64,000 bases of DNA from contig SCQU01000010.1 in NCBI GenBank assembly GCA_004299555.1, positions 1 through 64,000 on the forward strand. The letters are read 5' to 3'. The notes beneath the pieces are model-generated. The model did not search any database, was not told the origin of the DNA, and worked only from the letters and a program-made list of their open reading frames with translations. Below are positions 38,533 through 47,699 of the stretch, in pieces. This DNA is from Rhodanobacteraceae bacterium (GTDB lineage: Bacteria; Pseudomonadota; Gammaproteobacteria; Xanthomonadales; Rhodanobacteraceae). Position 1 is the stretch's first letter; each line of letters opens with the position of its first letter. The position numbers were made by a program, and so were the translations under genes.

Positions 38533-38868
38533 CGGCCCGTGCCTGCCGTGCCCGTGGGTGTGGACGGGTGGATGGTGGATGTTCCCCGGAATGCAGGCGG
38601 TGCTTTGCGACCTCGGCGAGGCCGCCAGATGGCGGTCGTTGCCGGATTGCCATGACACAGGAACTGTCGACACGCCCGGGACAAGTCGTCCCTGGCCGGG
38701 GTCCTTGGCGGCAACTTGTTTTCTGCGTCCACGGTTTACATGCCCTCGACTCCGGTTTGAAAGATGACGATGGCGCACGCCAGTAGCGAGGGCGGTACAC
38801 GCTCGTCGTGAAACCTTGCGCGTGATCGGGCACCATGCCTCCGCTTGCGGCAGGCCGGTAACGAACGC
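38533..38868. other. convergent intergenic region moeB-uup
   Basis: A 336-nt gap between two convergent genes. I see no open frame with protein character, no strong terminator hairpin and no repeat. Confidence 0.5.
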
Positions 38869-40728
38869 CTACCCGTCCAATTCGGTCCAGCGTGCGTAGG
38901 CCGTGTCCAGGTCGGCCTGAAGCGCATCCAGCACCTTCCTCGCTTGCGCGATCACGCCGCTGTCTTGCTTGAAAAACGCCGGTTCGCTGCTGGCCGCCAC
39001 CCGGTTGGCGATCTCACTTTCCAACTGTTCGATACGCCTGGGCAGCTGGTCCAGTTCGCGTTGCTCCTTGAAGCTGCGCTTGTGTTTTGCCGCCGCCGGC
39101 GCGGGATCGACCCTGTCGGCCGGCTTACCGGCGCGGCTTGCGACCTGTGGGTCGGCGGGCCGCTGGCGCAGCCAGTCAGTGTAGCCGCCGACGTATTCAC
39201 CGATCCGGCCTTGGCCTTCCAGGACCAGGGTGCTGGAGACGACGTTGTCGAGGAACGTACGGTCATGTGACACCAGCAACAGGGTGCCCTTGTAATCGGT
39301 CAACAACTCTTCCAGCAGTTCCAGGGTTTCCACGTCAAGATCGTTGGTCGGTTCGTCCATCACCAACAGGTTGGACGGTTGCGCGAACAACTTCGCCAGC
39401 AGCAGGCGGTTGCGCTCGCCACCGGACAGGCGGGTGATCGGCGCGCGTGCGCGTTCCGGCGAGAACAGGAAATCCTGCAGGTAGCCGATGATGTGCTTGC
39501 GGTGGCCATTGAGCTCGATGAAGTCGACACCGCCGGCGACGTTGTCCACGGCGTTGAGTGAGTCGTCCAGTTGCAGGCGGTGCTGATCGAAGTACGCAAT
39601 TTGCGTGCCGGTGCCAAGCTCGGCCGTACCTCGTTGCGGCAGCAACTCACCCAGCATGATTTTCAGCAGCGTGCTTTTGCCGGCGCCGTTCGGGCCAATG
39701 ATGCCGATGCGATCGCTGCGCATCACCGTGGTGCTCAGGTCATCGATCAACACGCGGCCGTCAAAGCCGTGGGTCACGTGTTTGAGGTCGATCACCTTTT
39801 TGCCGGAGGCCTGCATGCGCCCCAGCGTCATCCTGGCATTGCCGGTGAGGTTGCGCCGTGCCGCACGCTCTCTGCGCAGCGCTTCCAGTGCGCGCACACG
39901 GCCTTCGTTGCGGGTGCGCCGCGCCTTGATGCCCTGGCGAATCCACACTTCCTCTTGCGCCAGCTTTTTGTCGAACAGCGCGTTCGCCTGACTTTCAGCA
40001 TGCAGGCGCTCCCCGCGGCGGCGCAGGTAATTGTCGTAGTCACCCGGCCAATCGGTCAGCGCGCCGCGATCGATTTCAACGATCCGCGTGGCCAAGGCGC
40101 GCACGAGGCTGCGGTCATGGGTGACGAAAACGAGGCTGCCGGCAAATTGCTTGAGGAAACCCTCCAGCCAGCCGATCGCCTCGATATCCAGATGGTTGGT
40201 GGGTTCGTCCAGCAGCAATACGTCCGGTTTGCGGACCAGTGCTTGCGCCAGCAACACGCGCCGCTTCATGCCACCGGACAGGACGGAAAAGTCCATCGCG
40301 CCGGGCAGTTCCAGCTGGGTCAGTACTTCGTCCACCCGACGATTCAGGTCCCAGCCATGCCGCGCCTCGATCTTTGCCTGCGCATCACCCAGCCCGTCAA
40401 GGTCACCGATGGCCAGCAAGTGCTGGTAGCGCGCGAGCAGGCGACCCAGGTCGCCCAGTCCTTCTGCCACCACGTCAAACACGCTGCCAGCGGTGTCCTG
40501 CGGCACTTCCTGCGGCATGCGCGCGATGACGGCGCCGGTTTGCACGCGCACCTCACCGTCGTCGGCACGCAGCTCGCCGCTGATCAGCTTCATCAGGGTG
40601 GATTTGCCCTCGCCGTTGCGGCCGACAATGCATAGCCGTTCGTTCGGTTCGATGGACAAATCGACCTGTTCGAGCAGGAGTGGGCCGCCGACGCTGAAAT
40701 CGACGCATTGCAATTGGACCAGGGACAT
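38869..40728 (-). CDS. uup: ABC-F ATPase Uup
   Basis: A 619-residue soluble protein with two ABC domains and no membrane segments. Walker A GRNGEGKST (about residue 37) and GPNGAGKST (about residue 346); signatures LSGGMKRR and LSGGERNR; Walker B LLLDEPTNHLD and LVMDEPTNDLD. A charged inter-domain linker sits between, and a C-terminal coiled coil starts near residue 555 (KRSFKEQRELDQLPRRIEQLE). Uup-type ABC-F proteins act on ribosomes and branched DNA structures. ATG 40728 has GAGG upstream. Confidence 0.94.
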   Translation of the reverse strand: MSLVQLQCVDFSVGGPLLLEQVDLSIEPNERLCIVGRNGEGKSTLMKLISGELRADDGEVRVQTGAVIARMPQEVPQDTAGSVFDVVAEGLGDLGRLLARYQHLLAIGDLDGLGDAQAKIEARHGWDLNRRVDEVLTQLELPGAMDFSVLSGGMKRRVLLAQALVRKPDVLLLDEPTNHLDIEAIGWLEGFLKQFAGSLVFVTHDRSLVRALATRIVEIDRGALTDWPGDYDNYLRRRGERLHAESQANALFDKKLAQEEVWIRQGIKARRTRNEGRVRALEALRRERAARRNLTGNARMTLGRMQASGKKVIDLKHVTHGFDGRVLIDDLSTTVMRSDRIGIIGPNGAGKSTLLKIMLGELLPQRGTAELGTGTQIAYFDQHRLQLDDSLNAVDNVAGGVDFIELNGHRKHIIGYLQDFLFSPERARAPITRLSGGERNRLLLAKLFAQPSNLLVMDEPTNDLDVETLELLEELLTDYKGTLLLVSHDRTFLDNVVSSTLVLEGQGRIGEYVGGYTDWLRQRPADPQVASRAGKPADRVDPAPAAAKHKRSFKEQRELDQLPRRIEQLESEIANRVAASSEPAFFKQDSGVIAQARKVLDALQADLDTAYARWTELDG

Positions 40729-41099
40729 TGCCTCATTGTAATGGCGGGTCCGCCGCGGGCCGCCCCGGCTGGTGGCGAGCGGCCGGTCACGGGATCAAGC
40801 TTGACCGCGAGGATGATCCACTGCGGTCACCGGCAGCCGCCAGCCCGAAGTGCAGGCGCAAGGTTCTCAATGTTCTTCAGTACCGCAAGACGCGGGCGCG
40901 ATCCAGTGGAGCAGCAATGTCAGCTGCAACGTCTTGGAGTTGGCGCACCTGGACCCTGCGGGCGCCGCCTGAAGGTCGGTCAGCGACCGTCGAGCAATGT
41001 TTACCAGTCGATGAATCGGCAAACGGCGAGCAAAGACCACTGACCGGACAGAAGGAGACCGCAACCACCGCGACCGGTAGTTGGGCGGTGCAATGCGCG
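40729..41099. other. intergenic region upstream of uup
   Basis: A 371-nt gap between the uup start and the 3' end of the broken HD-domain gene, both on the minus strand. It should contain the uup promoter, but no convincing pair of boxes is visible. The string CAGCGACCGTCGAG (about 40981) recurs near 53787, a hint of a small shared repeat. Confidence 0.4.
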
Positions 41100-41632
41100 T
41101 TACCAGCGATACATCGGCAACGGGTTGAGCGGGTGCCGCAGACACCACTTGTACCCCAACTGCACGAGTCGCTTGTGGAACCCGCAGTTCGGAAAAGCCA
41201 CCTTGAGGCTCCTCAGGAGTCCTTCGACAGCCCCATCCTGACCAGGCCCAGCGAGAAGTCGGCCGCATCGGCGCGCCTGAACGGCTCGACAAGGTTGTAC
41301 CTGGAGTGGGCACACGAATGGATACGATGATGCAACTCGATCATCTCTGAGATTTCAGGTGCCCAGTCGCCTTTGCCGTGCGCCAGCAGATAGCTCCGCG
41401 CGGCATCTGCCGACGGAGCCAGGTAGTCCAGGGTGCCTGCAGTCCAAATTCCGATGTCGTGGAAGCTACCGGCAATTTGAATCTTCTCTTTCTCGATGTC
41501 CGTGAACTCCCCCGCCGAGTAGCAGAGACTCACGACACGACAGACGTGGTTTCTGTAGCCGCCAAGGTCGGCGCCGATGACCGCTCCGAAGGAGTTGAGG
41601 ATTTCATCCACCAAATGCAAGTTTCTGTCCAC
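41100..41632 (-). pseudogene. HD-domain hydrolase gene with a frameshift
   Basis: The N-terminal frame (41632 to a TGA at 41215-41213) encodes an HD-type phosphohydrolase: YRNHVCRV (His), SFHDIG (HD pair), LHHRIH (His) and VEPFRRADAADFSLGLVRMGL. The expected ending (LKVAFPNCGFHKRLVQLGYK and HPLNPLPMYRW) continues in another frame down to the TAA at 41100. One extra G in the GG of TCGAAGGACTCC (near 41220) would restore a single ~177-residue protein. So the gene has lost one base, by mutation or sequencing error. Start probably GTG 41632 (AGGTG 10 nt upstream) or TTG 41641. Function of this HD family is unknown. Confidence 0.85.
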
Positions 41633-41852
41633 GGTACCCAATCACCTTGGCAGCCGATGCGCTTGGCGTCGCGTGTGATGCTGTGCGCGCGTCACGCGTC
41701 ACGTCGCGAGTACTGGCGGCCGCGCCGTAGTGCCCGCATCGCGCGGTGAAGGAGGACTTACATGCCGATCCCAGCTCGTTCAGTGTAACCCGGTGTGCCG
41801 GTCATGCGGGCAGCTGTTTCTGCACGTGTGCGCAAGGCGCGTTGGTGGGCGT

Positions 41853-42689
41853 TTACGCGACCGGCAGGCGAAGGTCCGACCATTGTTGCAGCAACCCCGA
41901 CCGGAACCCAATGGCCACTGCGTGACACCGGTTGCGCGCACCCAGCTTCTCAAACAGATTGCGCATGTGGAAACGCACCGTGGGCACGGAGATGGCAAGC
42001 ACGTCGGCGATTTGGATATCGCCGTAGCCAGCGGCCAGCAACTCCAACACGGACTGTTCGCGCCCACTCAACGCATCCGCGGTCGACTCGGGCGCCAACA
42101 AGCGCAGGAGGGTCCGGCACAGTACCGGCCGGAGCGCAAACAGGGCCAGTGCGGCGCGGGGTGTGCAGTCGCGATGGTCAGCAACGGCAGAGAACAGCGC
42201 GACGCGCCCATTCTGCACGACGCCGCCAGCGAATCCGCCGCGCTCGCGCCCATAGTCGTGCGCAAGTTGCAGGAAACGGGCGTAAGCGTGGCTGCCTTGT
42301 CTGGATGCCTGCACGAATGCGTTGTGGTCGTTGATGACTCGTGTCCGGTCGACGAACTTCTGACCATCCGCTATCGCCCGCACGATCGGGTCCACCAGAA
42401 TGAACCGTTCTCGCACATATACGGCACGCCAGCGCGCGTCATAGCCCGCGCCATCGAACTCTACTTCCGGTAGTGCTGCCTTGTGGCCAGCCGCGACAAC
42501 GATTTCGCGCAGGTCAAGCCACTCGCCCAGGCCATCTAGACAATGTGGAAGGCTGCCGCGATCGTCGAGGGTTTGAATTTCCCATGCGCGCTCCAGCAGC
42601 TGGTCGCGATCGCGCTTGTCCAGGGTGACGGCGATACGACCAGCGTTGACCGGCGCGACCGCCGTGTTGGATCGTGTACCCGGACTCAT
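41853..42689 (-). CDS. LuxR-family regulator with autoinducer-binding-like domain, no LuxI partner
   Basis: A 278-residue protein. The N-terminal half resembles an autoinducer-binding domain: WRAVYVRERFILVDPIV keeps the Trp, Tyr and Asp-Pro that contact acyl-homoserine lactones, but the second pocket Trp is not evident. The C-terminal LuxR helix-turn-helix is clear (LSGREQSVLELLAAGYGDIQIADVLAISVPTVRFHMRNLFEKL). No luxI-type synthase is in the window. It lies downstream of the transporter genes on the same strand and is a good candidate regulator of the aromatic cluster. ATG 42689 was chosen; the frame is open to 42788. Confidence 0.82.
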   Translation of the reverse strand: MSPGTRSNTAVAPVNAGRIAVTLDKRDRDQLLERAWEIQTLDDRGSLPHCLDGLGEWLDLREIVVAAGHKAALPEVEFDGAGYDARWRAVYVRERFILVDPIVRAIADGQKFVDRTRVINDHNAFVQASRQGSHAYARFLQLAHDYGRERGGFAGGVVQNGRVALFSAVADHRDCTPRAALALFALRPVLCRTLLRLLAPESTADALSGREQSVLELLAAGYGDIQIADVLAISVPTVRFHMRNLFEKLGARNRCHAVAIGFRSGLLQQWSDLRLPVA

Positions 42690-42872
42690 CAACTCCGGTT
42701 CCTCGGCTCTGGCCACGTTCTGGGTCGATAACGCGGCACCGCACGAGTCTGACACGAAGTGCTGATACCGCGGTGTGCGCTGCAGCAATCGCGGATAAGC
42801 TTGCGCACGCGCTGCGCGTGTTGGATCGCCACCACGGGCCGGCGCTGGTACCGGGCCTGGTCACGCGTACGC

Positions 42873-44312
42873 TCAGGGTGCCGCGGCCGCGTCGCGCACG
42901 ACAAAGTCCGCGCGCTTCAGGCGATAGCTGTGAAGCGCCAACAGCATGACCGGAAGCAGCACCAGCAGCAGGATCGCCGGGTAGATGGCGAGGTCGTAGC
43001 GGGTGGCAGGCGCCTGCACCAGTGCCTTGTCGCGAAAACCGATGAAGCCAAGCAGGAACCCGCTCAACGCCACGCTCAGGCTGCTTCCCAGCTTGTACGC
43101 GAAAATGTACAGGCCGGTGTACGCACCTGCGAGATTAACTCCGCTGCGGTTTTCGTTGGCGCGGGCGCAGTCGGTCACCATGGCGTAAGGCAGCGACCAG
43201 AAGGCTCCGTTGCCAAGGCCGGCCAGGATCTGGAATGGCAGCAGGGTCAGTACCACGTGTGCGGATGGCGCCAGCGGAAACCAGTGCCACGCCACGTGGG
43301 TGAACGGTGCGCCCGCGATTCCGACCACCGCCAGCGCGACCGCCATGTACAGGGCGGGCCGCTTGTCATAACGCCGGGCGATGCGGGCCCAGATCGGTTG
43401 CGAGACGACTGCCGAGACCAGCAGGCCGATCATGAGAACGGCAATCTCCGGGCCCGACAGGCCATAGGTAAACGTGTTGATGTGGAATCCAAGCGCGAAT
43501 GTGAGCTGGGCGCCGATTTCGGTCGCGAGTATCAGGAACACCAGTGCGCGAAGGTTGTGGTCGCCCAACACGTCACGCACGGCACGCCAGCCCACGCGCG
43601 GTGCGCCGCGCGCGATCCGCATCCGTGGTATGAATTGCCAGGTACTGGACACCGTAATGGTGGTCACGATGAGGATCAGCACCGCACAGGCCCAGCCCAT
43701 CGGCGCGTAGGCGGCCGGGTTCAACTGGCCCTGCGGGAATGCCGGGGTCGGCCTGAAAAACCATGCACTGCTGCCGATTAGCGCCAGCGCCATTCCGACG
43801 ACCTGAAACGTCGCACGGTACGCCTGAGCGGTGGTGCGGCCATCATAGCTTTCGACAAGATCGCTTCCCATCGCGGTGTGCGGCACGACGAACGCACTGA
43901 TCGCGGTCTTGAGTGCGAATAACGCTGCAACCAGCCAGACGATGGTGAGTCCTGGTGGCAATCCGCGTGGAATCGACCACAGCACGACCGTCAGTACCGC
44001 CACGGCAATACCACCAGCGATCAAAAACGGGTGCCGTCGACCCAGTCGTTGCGAGCGTGTATGGTCAGACATCCAACCGAGGGGCAGGTCGGTCAGCGCG
44101 TCCCACAGGGTCGACAACCCGATGACAACGCCCGCGACATCCGGCGAGACATGCAGGATGGTGGTCGCGTAGAACAGGAACGATGCGCTGACCAGATAGT
44201 ACGCCGCAAGCACCATCCCGCCGCTGCCGTAGCCGGCAAACTGCCATGCCCGCAGCGTCGTTGGGGTGGCGGCATCCGCCATGCCGCCAGGGGAGACGTC
44301 CGCGCGGCTCAT
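42873..44312 (-). CDS. MFS transporter, GPH:cation symporter family
   Basis: A 479-residue, 12-helix membrane protein of the MFS_2 (melibiose-permease-like) type. The GPH pattern is seen in STLWDALTDLPLGWMSDHTRSQRLGRRHPFL (about residue 70-100), ALKTAISAFVVPHTAMGSDL and LGNGAFWSLPYAMVTDCARANENRSG. Family members take up sugars, glycosides or, in several proteobacteria, aromatic and steroid-like compounds with a cation. Start ATG 44312 or 44282. It lies between luxR and the TonB-dependent receptor on the same strand, so it probably moves the receptor's ligand across the inner membrane. Confidence 0.87.
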   Translation of the reverse strand: MSRADVSPGGMADAATPTTLRAWQFAGYGSGGMVLAAYYLVSASFLFYATTILHVSPDVAGVVIGLSTLWDALTDLPLGWMSDHTRSQRLGRRHPFLIAGGIAVAVLTVVLWSIPRGLPPGLTIVWLVAALFALKTAISAFVVPHTAMGSDLVESYDGRTTAQAYRATFQVVGMALALIGSSAWFFRPTPAFPQGQLNPAAYAPMGWACAVLILIVTTITVSSTWQFIPRMRIARGAPRVGWRAVRDVLGDHNLRALVFLILATEIGAQLTFALGFHINTFTYGLSGPEIAVLMIGLLVSAVVSQPIWARIARRYDKRPALYMAVALAVVGIAGAPFTHVAWHWFPLAPSAHVVLTLLPFQILAGLGNGAFWSLPYAMVTDCARANENRSGVNLAGAYTGLYIFAYKLGSSLSVALSGFLLGFIGFRDKALVQAPATRYDLAIYPAILLLVLLPVMLLALHSYRLKRADFVVRDAAAAP

Positions 44313-44448
44313 GTGTTTCGCCCGTCCGCGTCCGCCGGCCACGCGCAAAGGACGAGGCCTGCTGCGCCGTCGCACGCGGCAGCGGCAGGTCGCGGCTCCG
44401 CTACACGGTAGGGTCGGCTGTCCGGCGATGTGGATCGTTCCATCCGGG

Positions 44449-46725
44449 TCAGAACCGGTAACGGACGTCGATGCCGTAGGTGCGCAGCACGGGCGCCAGA
44501 ACCAGCGGCTGGAACAGAGACAGTCCGGGCCGCTGGTGCGTCGCAAAGTCGAAGGTCGTTGCCGGGTCGCCAGCAAACAATGCCGATGGGACGGATTTCT
44601 TGTTGAGTAAATTGTCGACCCACAGCGATACCTGCACGCGGCCCATCTCTAGGCTGCTGTTGAGGTTGAAGACCGTGGTGGACGGGATGATCGCGCTGCC
44701 GGTCTGCACCGCGACCATGCTCGAGCGGTAACGGCCGTCCAGCCGGGTGGTCCACAGCCAGCCATTGGCGAGTGGCTGGGAATGGATGACGCTCGCGGTG
44801 TAGATCCAGCGTGGTGCGTACTGCAACGGCACGCCGGCGAGGTCGGGATCCATGCCGATGATCGAGGCGATCGGGAACAGGTATTTCTGGTAGTTGGAAT
44901 GGTTGTAGGCAAGGCCGGCGCGGAATTGCCAGCGCTGGCTGGGTGCGTACTGGAGGTTGGCCTCAACGCCCTTCGACACGGTTGCCCCTGCGTTGGTGTT
45001 CAATATTGCGCCCAGCGAACCGATGGTGCGCACGATCTGGTCGTGCCAGTTGATCCGGTACACATCCATGTCCAGCAACATGTTGCCATCGAGAAGACTC
45101 AGCTTGGTGCCCAGCTCGTAATTGAGGCTGCGCTCGGACTTGTACGCGCGCTCATTCGGTGCGATGGCACCGTTGGTCGTAAACGTGTTGAACCCGCCCA
45201 CCTTGATCGCCTTCACGACACTCGCGTACACCGTGGCCGTCTTGCTGGGCTTGTAAGTCAGGTACAGTCCGGGCGTGAACGGGGTGAATTTCTGCGACGC
45301 ATCGAACGGCGTGACCGTTTGCGGCCCCTTGACGCTGGCGAGCGTTGTGGTCACCGCCGCCACCGACTTCTTCTCGTCGGTCTTGCGTACGGCCAGCATC
45401 AAGTCCCACTGCGGGGCGATGTGCCAGGTCAAGGTGCCGTACAGAGCCGCCGAGCGGGTGCCCTCGTTGTTGTCGCTGATCAGTCCGCCGAGCGGCACGG
45501 CTGGACCGACATACTCGGTGGTGTCGTTGTGACCGTTGCTGAGGTGGTAGTAATAGAACCCGAGCATCCAGTCGAAGCGCTGATTGCCGGGGGAGAGCAG
45601 GCGCAGGTCCTCGCTGTATGAGTTCTGCGGGCCAGTCGTTCCACCCATTTGCACCGGCGCTGGCGAATAATCGGCATCGAAAAGCTGGTTGATGTCGAAG
45701 TGGTTGTACGCCGTCACCGAGGTCAGGGTTGCCCAGTCCATGCTGTAGTTCATGGTCAGCGACGTGAGGAGGCTGTGGTGGTTGTACTGCCCTGGAGTGA
45801 CGCCGAATCCGCTGGTCAGGGTCGGCAAGTTGCCGAAGAACATCTGGTTGTCGTTGAACATCGGCACGAACGCACCGTTGTTCTCGACGAAGCGCTGTGC
45901 GAAGCCGCGTTGCTGTGTCGCGTCGTAGATCAGGTTGTAGCGAAAGTTGAAGCGGTCGGTCGGCGTGCCGGTCAAGGTCAGGAACGCACCGCGCTTGCGG
46001 TCGCGGTCGACTTTTTTTCCGGTCACCGAGTTGCGATAGAAGCCACCGAAGTAATCCTGCGACAACCCCACCCGGTAGTGATACTTCGATCCGGGTGAGA
46101 ACGGCCCGGAGGCGATGAACTGTTCCTTGTGGGAGTCGTAATTGCCGGCACCCACCAGTACGGACGCTTCCTGATGGTCGCTGGGTTGCTTGGTGATGAA
46201 GTTGATGGCTCCGGCAAAGCTGTTCTGACCAAACAAGGCGAATTGCGGACCTTCGGCGACCTCCACGCGGGCAATGTTGTCCGCGAGCAGAAAGTTCAAT
46301 TCGTCACGCGAGGGAATGTAGACGCCGTCAACGAAGAAGCTGACATTGGGCTCACCGATGGTCGTCGATTCGCCACGGATTACTGTATTCGCGGCCCCCG
46401 GCCCGTTGAACGGCACCATGTTCAGCCCGGGCACGATCATCTGCAGATCGGACGCCGACGTCAGGCCGGCGGTCTGGATGTCCTTCGCGGTCACGACGTT
46501 GACGGCAATCGGCACGTTTTGCATCAGCTCGACCCGTTTGGTGGCGGTGACCGTGATCGCGGCCAATGTTTGCGTTGGTTTCGACTTCTCCGTTGCGGCT
46601 TGCGCGTCCGGCGCGCTTGTTTGTGCTGCCGCGGGCGTATCGGTGGTGGCCTGCTGTGCGTGCGCCGGCTGCATCGCGAGTGCCGCCATGATTGCGAGCG
46701 ACAAGACGCTTGTCTTGGTGTGCAT
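44449..46725 (-). CDS. TonB-dependent outer-membrane receptor
   Basis: A 758-residue receptor. Signal peptide 1-23 (ending AHA); a Thr/Ala/Gln-rich linker; TonB box ITVTATKR near residue 57; plug domain 65-185 (NVPIAVNVVTAKDIQTAG, VIRGESTTIGEPNVSFFVDGVYIP, GPQFALFGQNSFAGAINFITKQP); then a 22-strand barrel ending in YRF, with terminal Phe for BAM recognition. The plug sequence is of the type common in sphingomonads and xanthomonads for organic substrates, not a classic siderophore receptor. GGAGG is upstream of the ATG. No FecIR-like sigma system is next to it. Confidence 0.93.
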   Translation of the reverse strand: MHTKTSVLSLAIMAALAMQPAHAQQATTDTPAAAQTSAPDAQAATEKSKPTQTLAAITVTATKRVELMQNVPIAVNVVTAKDIQTAGLTSASDLQMIVPGLNMVPFNGPGAANTVIRGESTTIGEPNVSFFVDGVYIPSRDELNFLLADNIARVEVAEGPQFALFGQNSFAGAINFITKQPSDHQEASVLVGAGNYDSHKEQFIASGPFSPGSKYHYRVGLSQDYFGGFYRNSVTGKKVDRDRKRGAFLTLTGTPTDRFNFRYNLIYDATQQRGFAQRFVENNGAFVPMFNDNQMFFGNLPTLTSGFGVTPGQYNHHSLLTSLTMNYSMDWATLTSVTAYNHFDINQLFDADYSPAPVQMGGTTGPQNSYSEDLRLLSPGNQRFDWMLGFYYYHLSNGHNDTTEYVGPAVPLGGLISDNNEGTRSAALYGTLTWHIAPQWDLMLAVRKTDEKKSVAAVTTTLASVKGPQTVTPFDASQKFTPFTPGLYLTYKPSKTATVYASVVKAIKVGGFNTFTTNGAIAPNERAYKSERSLNYELGTKLSLLDGNMLLDMDVYRINWHDQIVRTIGSLGAILNTNAGATVSKGVEANLQYAPSQRWQFRAGLAYNHSNYQKYLFPIASIIGMDPDLAGVPLQYAPRWIYTASVIHSQPLANGWLWTTRLDGRYRSSMVAVQTGSAIIPSTTVFNLNSSLEMGRVQVSLWVDNLLNKKSVPSALFAGDPATTFDFATHQRPGLSLFQPLVLAPVLRTYGIDVRYRF

Positions 46726-46854
46726 GATCCCCGCCTCCGTATGCTCTCGCGGTGAGCGTAAGCCGCTGCATCTATCCGTGTAACTATCGAAATCGACAGG
46801 TCACGACAGCGCCTGCCGACGCCTAGAATCGGGGCGAATTACGAAGGACGCCCC
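46726..46854. promoter_or_regulatory. divergent control region of the aromatic-uptake/catabolism genes
   Basis: 129 nt between the receptor gene (minus) and the dienelactone-hydrolase gene (plus). A plus-strand -10 TAGAAT lies at 46824-46829, about 25 nt before the ATG, with only a weak -35 (TCACGA, 46801-46806). Both gene sets could be switched from here. No clear lux-type palindrome is visible. Confidence 0.5.
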
Positions 46855-47685
46855 ATGCAACAGGCCGACACTCGATACGGTGTACGTGTTCGCTACATCA
46901 CGTTCGCGACCGCGTTAGCCAGCGATCCACTCATCATCGCGGCGCAGTTGCGGCTTCCCACGGTGACGGACAGGCAGCCTGCCGTGGTGATCCTGCATGG
47001 TTCGGCGGGGGTCGACACGCGCGGCACCTATCACGCCGAGGCCCTCAACGAGGCCGGGATTGCAACACTGGAACCCGACCTCTGGTCGCCGCGCGCGCTG
47101 CTTGGTGGTACCGGGCCGAACGGCCGGCCGCAGAGCGTGGCGGAAACGGTACCGGATGCGTTCGGCGCACTGAATTACCTGGCGGCGCGCTCCGACATCG
47201 ACGCACGACGGATTGGCGTGATGGGGTTTTCCTGGGGTGGCGTGCTGGCGATGCTCACCGCAACACGCCCGTATTGCGAGCGATATCTCAAGCCCGGTGC
47301 GCCGCGGTTTGCTGCACACGCACCGTTCTACCCGGTGTGCTGGACCTACAACACGGTGCCGGGGCACGAGTTCACCGAACTCACTGGCGCGCCGGTCTTC
47401 ATCCAGAGCGGTGAACGCGACGACTACGACCAGCCCGATACCTGCGAGCGCCTGATCCGAGGCTTGCCGGCAGCAGCACGGCGCTGCGTTACCTGCAAGA
47501 TTTATCCCGACGCGACCCACGCCTTTGACCGGCTTGGTACGCCGCTTGCCGGTGACGATCCGTACTCCCACCTCGGCAAGGGCGGCCAAATCACGATTGC
47601 TCCCAATCCGGGTGCGGCGGCGGCGGCAAGGCGGGCGATGGTGGCCTTCTTCCAGCGCGCGTTCACGGCGGTGGGTGTCCAGTAG
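46855..47685 (+). CDS. dienelactone hydrolase-family alpha/beta hydrolase
   Basis: A 276-residue cytosolic alpha/beta hydrolase. Oxyanion region VVILHGSAGVDTRG; nucleophile elbow GFSWGG (about residue 125) with Ser where classical dienelactone hydrolases have Cys; acid in SGERDDYDQPD; catalytic His in DATHAFDR. It may cleave an ester or lactone; the true substrate is unknown. It is the first gene of the plus-strand operon leading to hppD-hmgA-fahA-maiA, and 14 nt separate it from the ligase gene. Confidence 0.87.
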   Translation: MQQADTRYGVRVRYITFATALASDPLIIAAQLRLPTVTDRQPAVVILHGSAGVDTRGTYHAEALNEAGIATLEPDLWSPRALLGGTGPNGRPQSVAETVPDAFGALNYLAARSDIDARRIGVMGFSWGGVLAMLTATRPYCERYLKPGAPRFAAHAPFYPVCWTYNTVPGHEFTELTGAPVFIQSGERDDYDQPDTCERLIRGLPAAARRCVTCKIYPDATHAFDRLGTPLAGDDPYSHLGKGGQITIAPNPGAAAAARRAMVAFFQRAFTAVGVQ

Positions 47686-47699
47686 CGAGGACAGGCGCC

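Noticed and set aside
41213-41225. Programmed frameshift in the HD gene
   Set aside because: No slippery heptamer or downstream pseudoknot is apparent; a lost G explains it more simply.
41853-42689. A complete quorum-sensing luxI/luxR pair
   Set aside because: No LuxI-like synthase is encoded on either side of the luxR gene.
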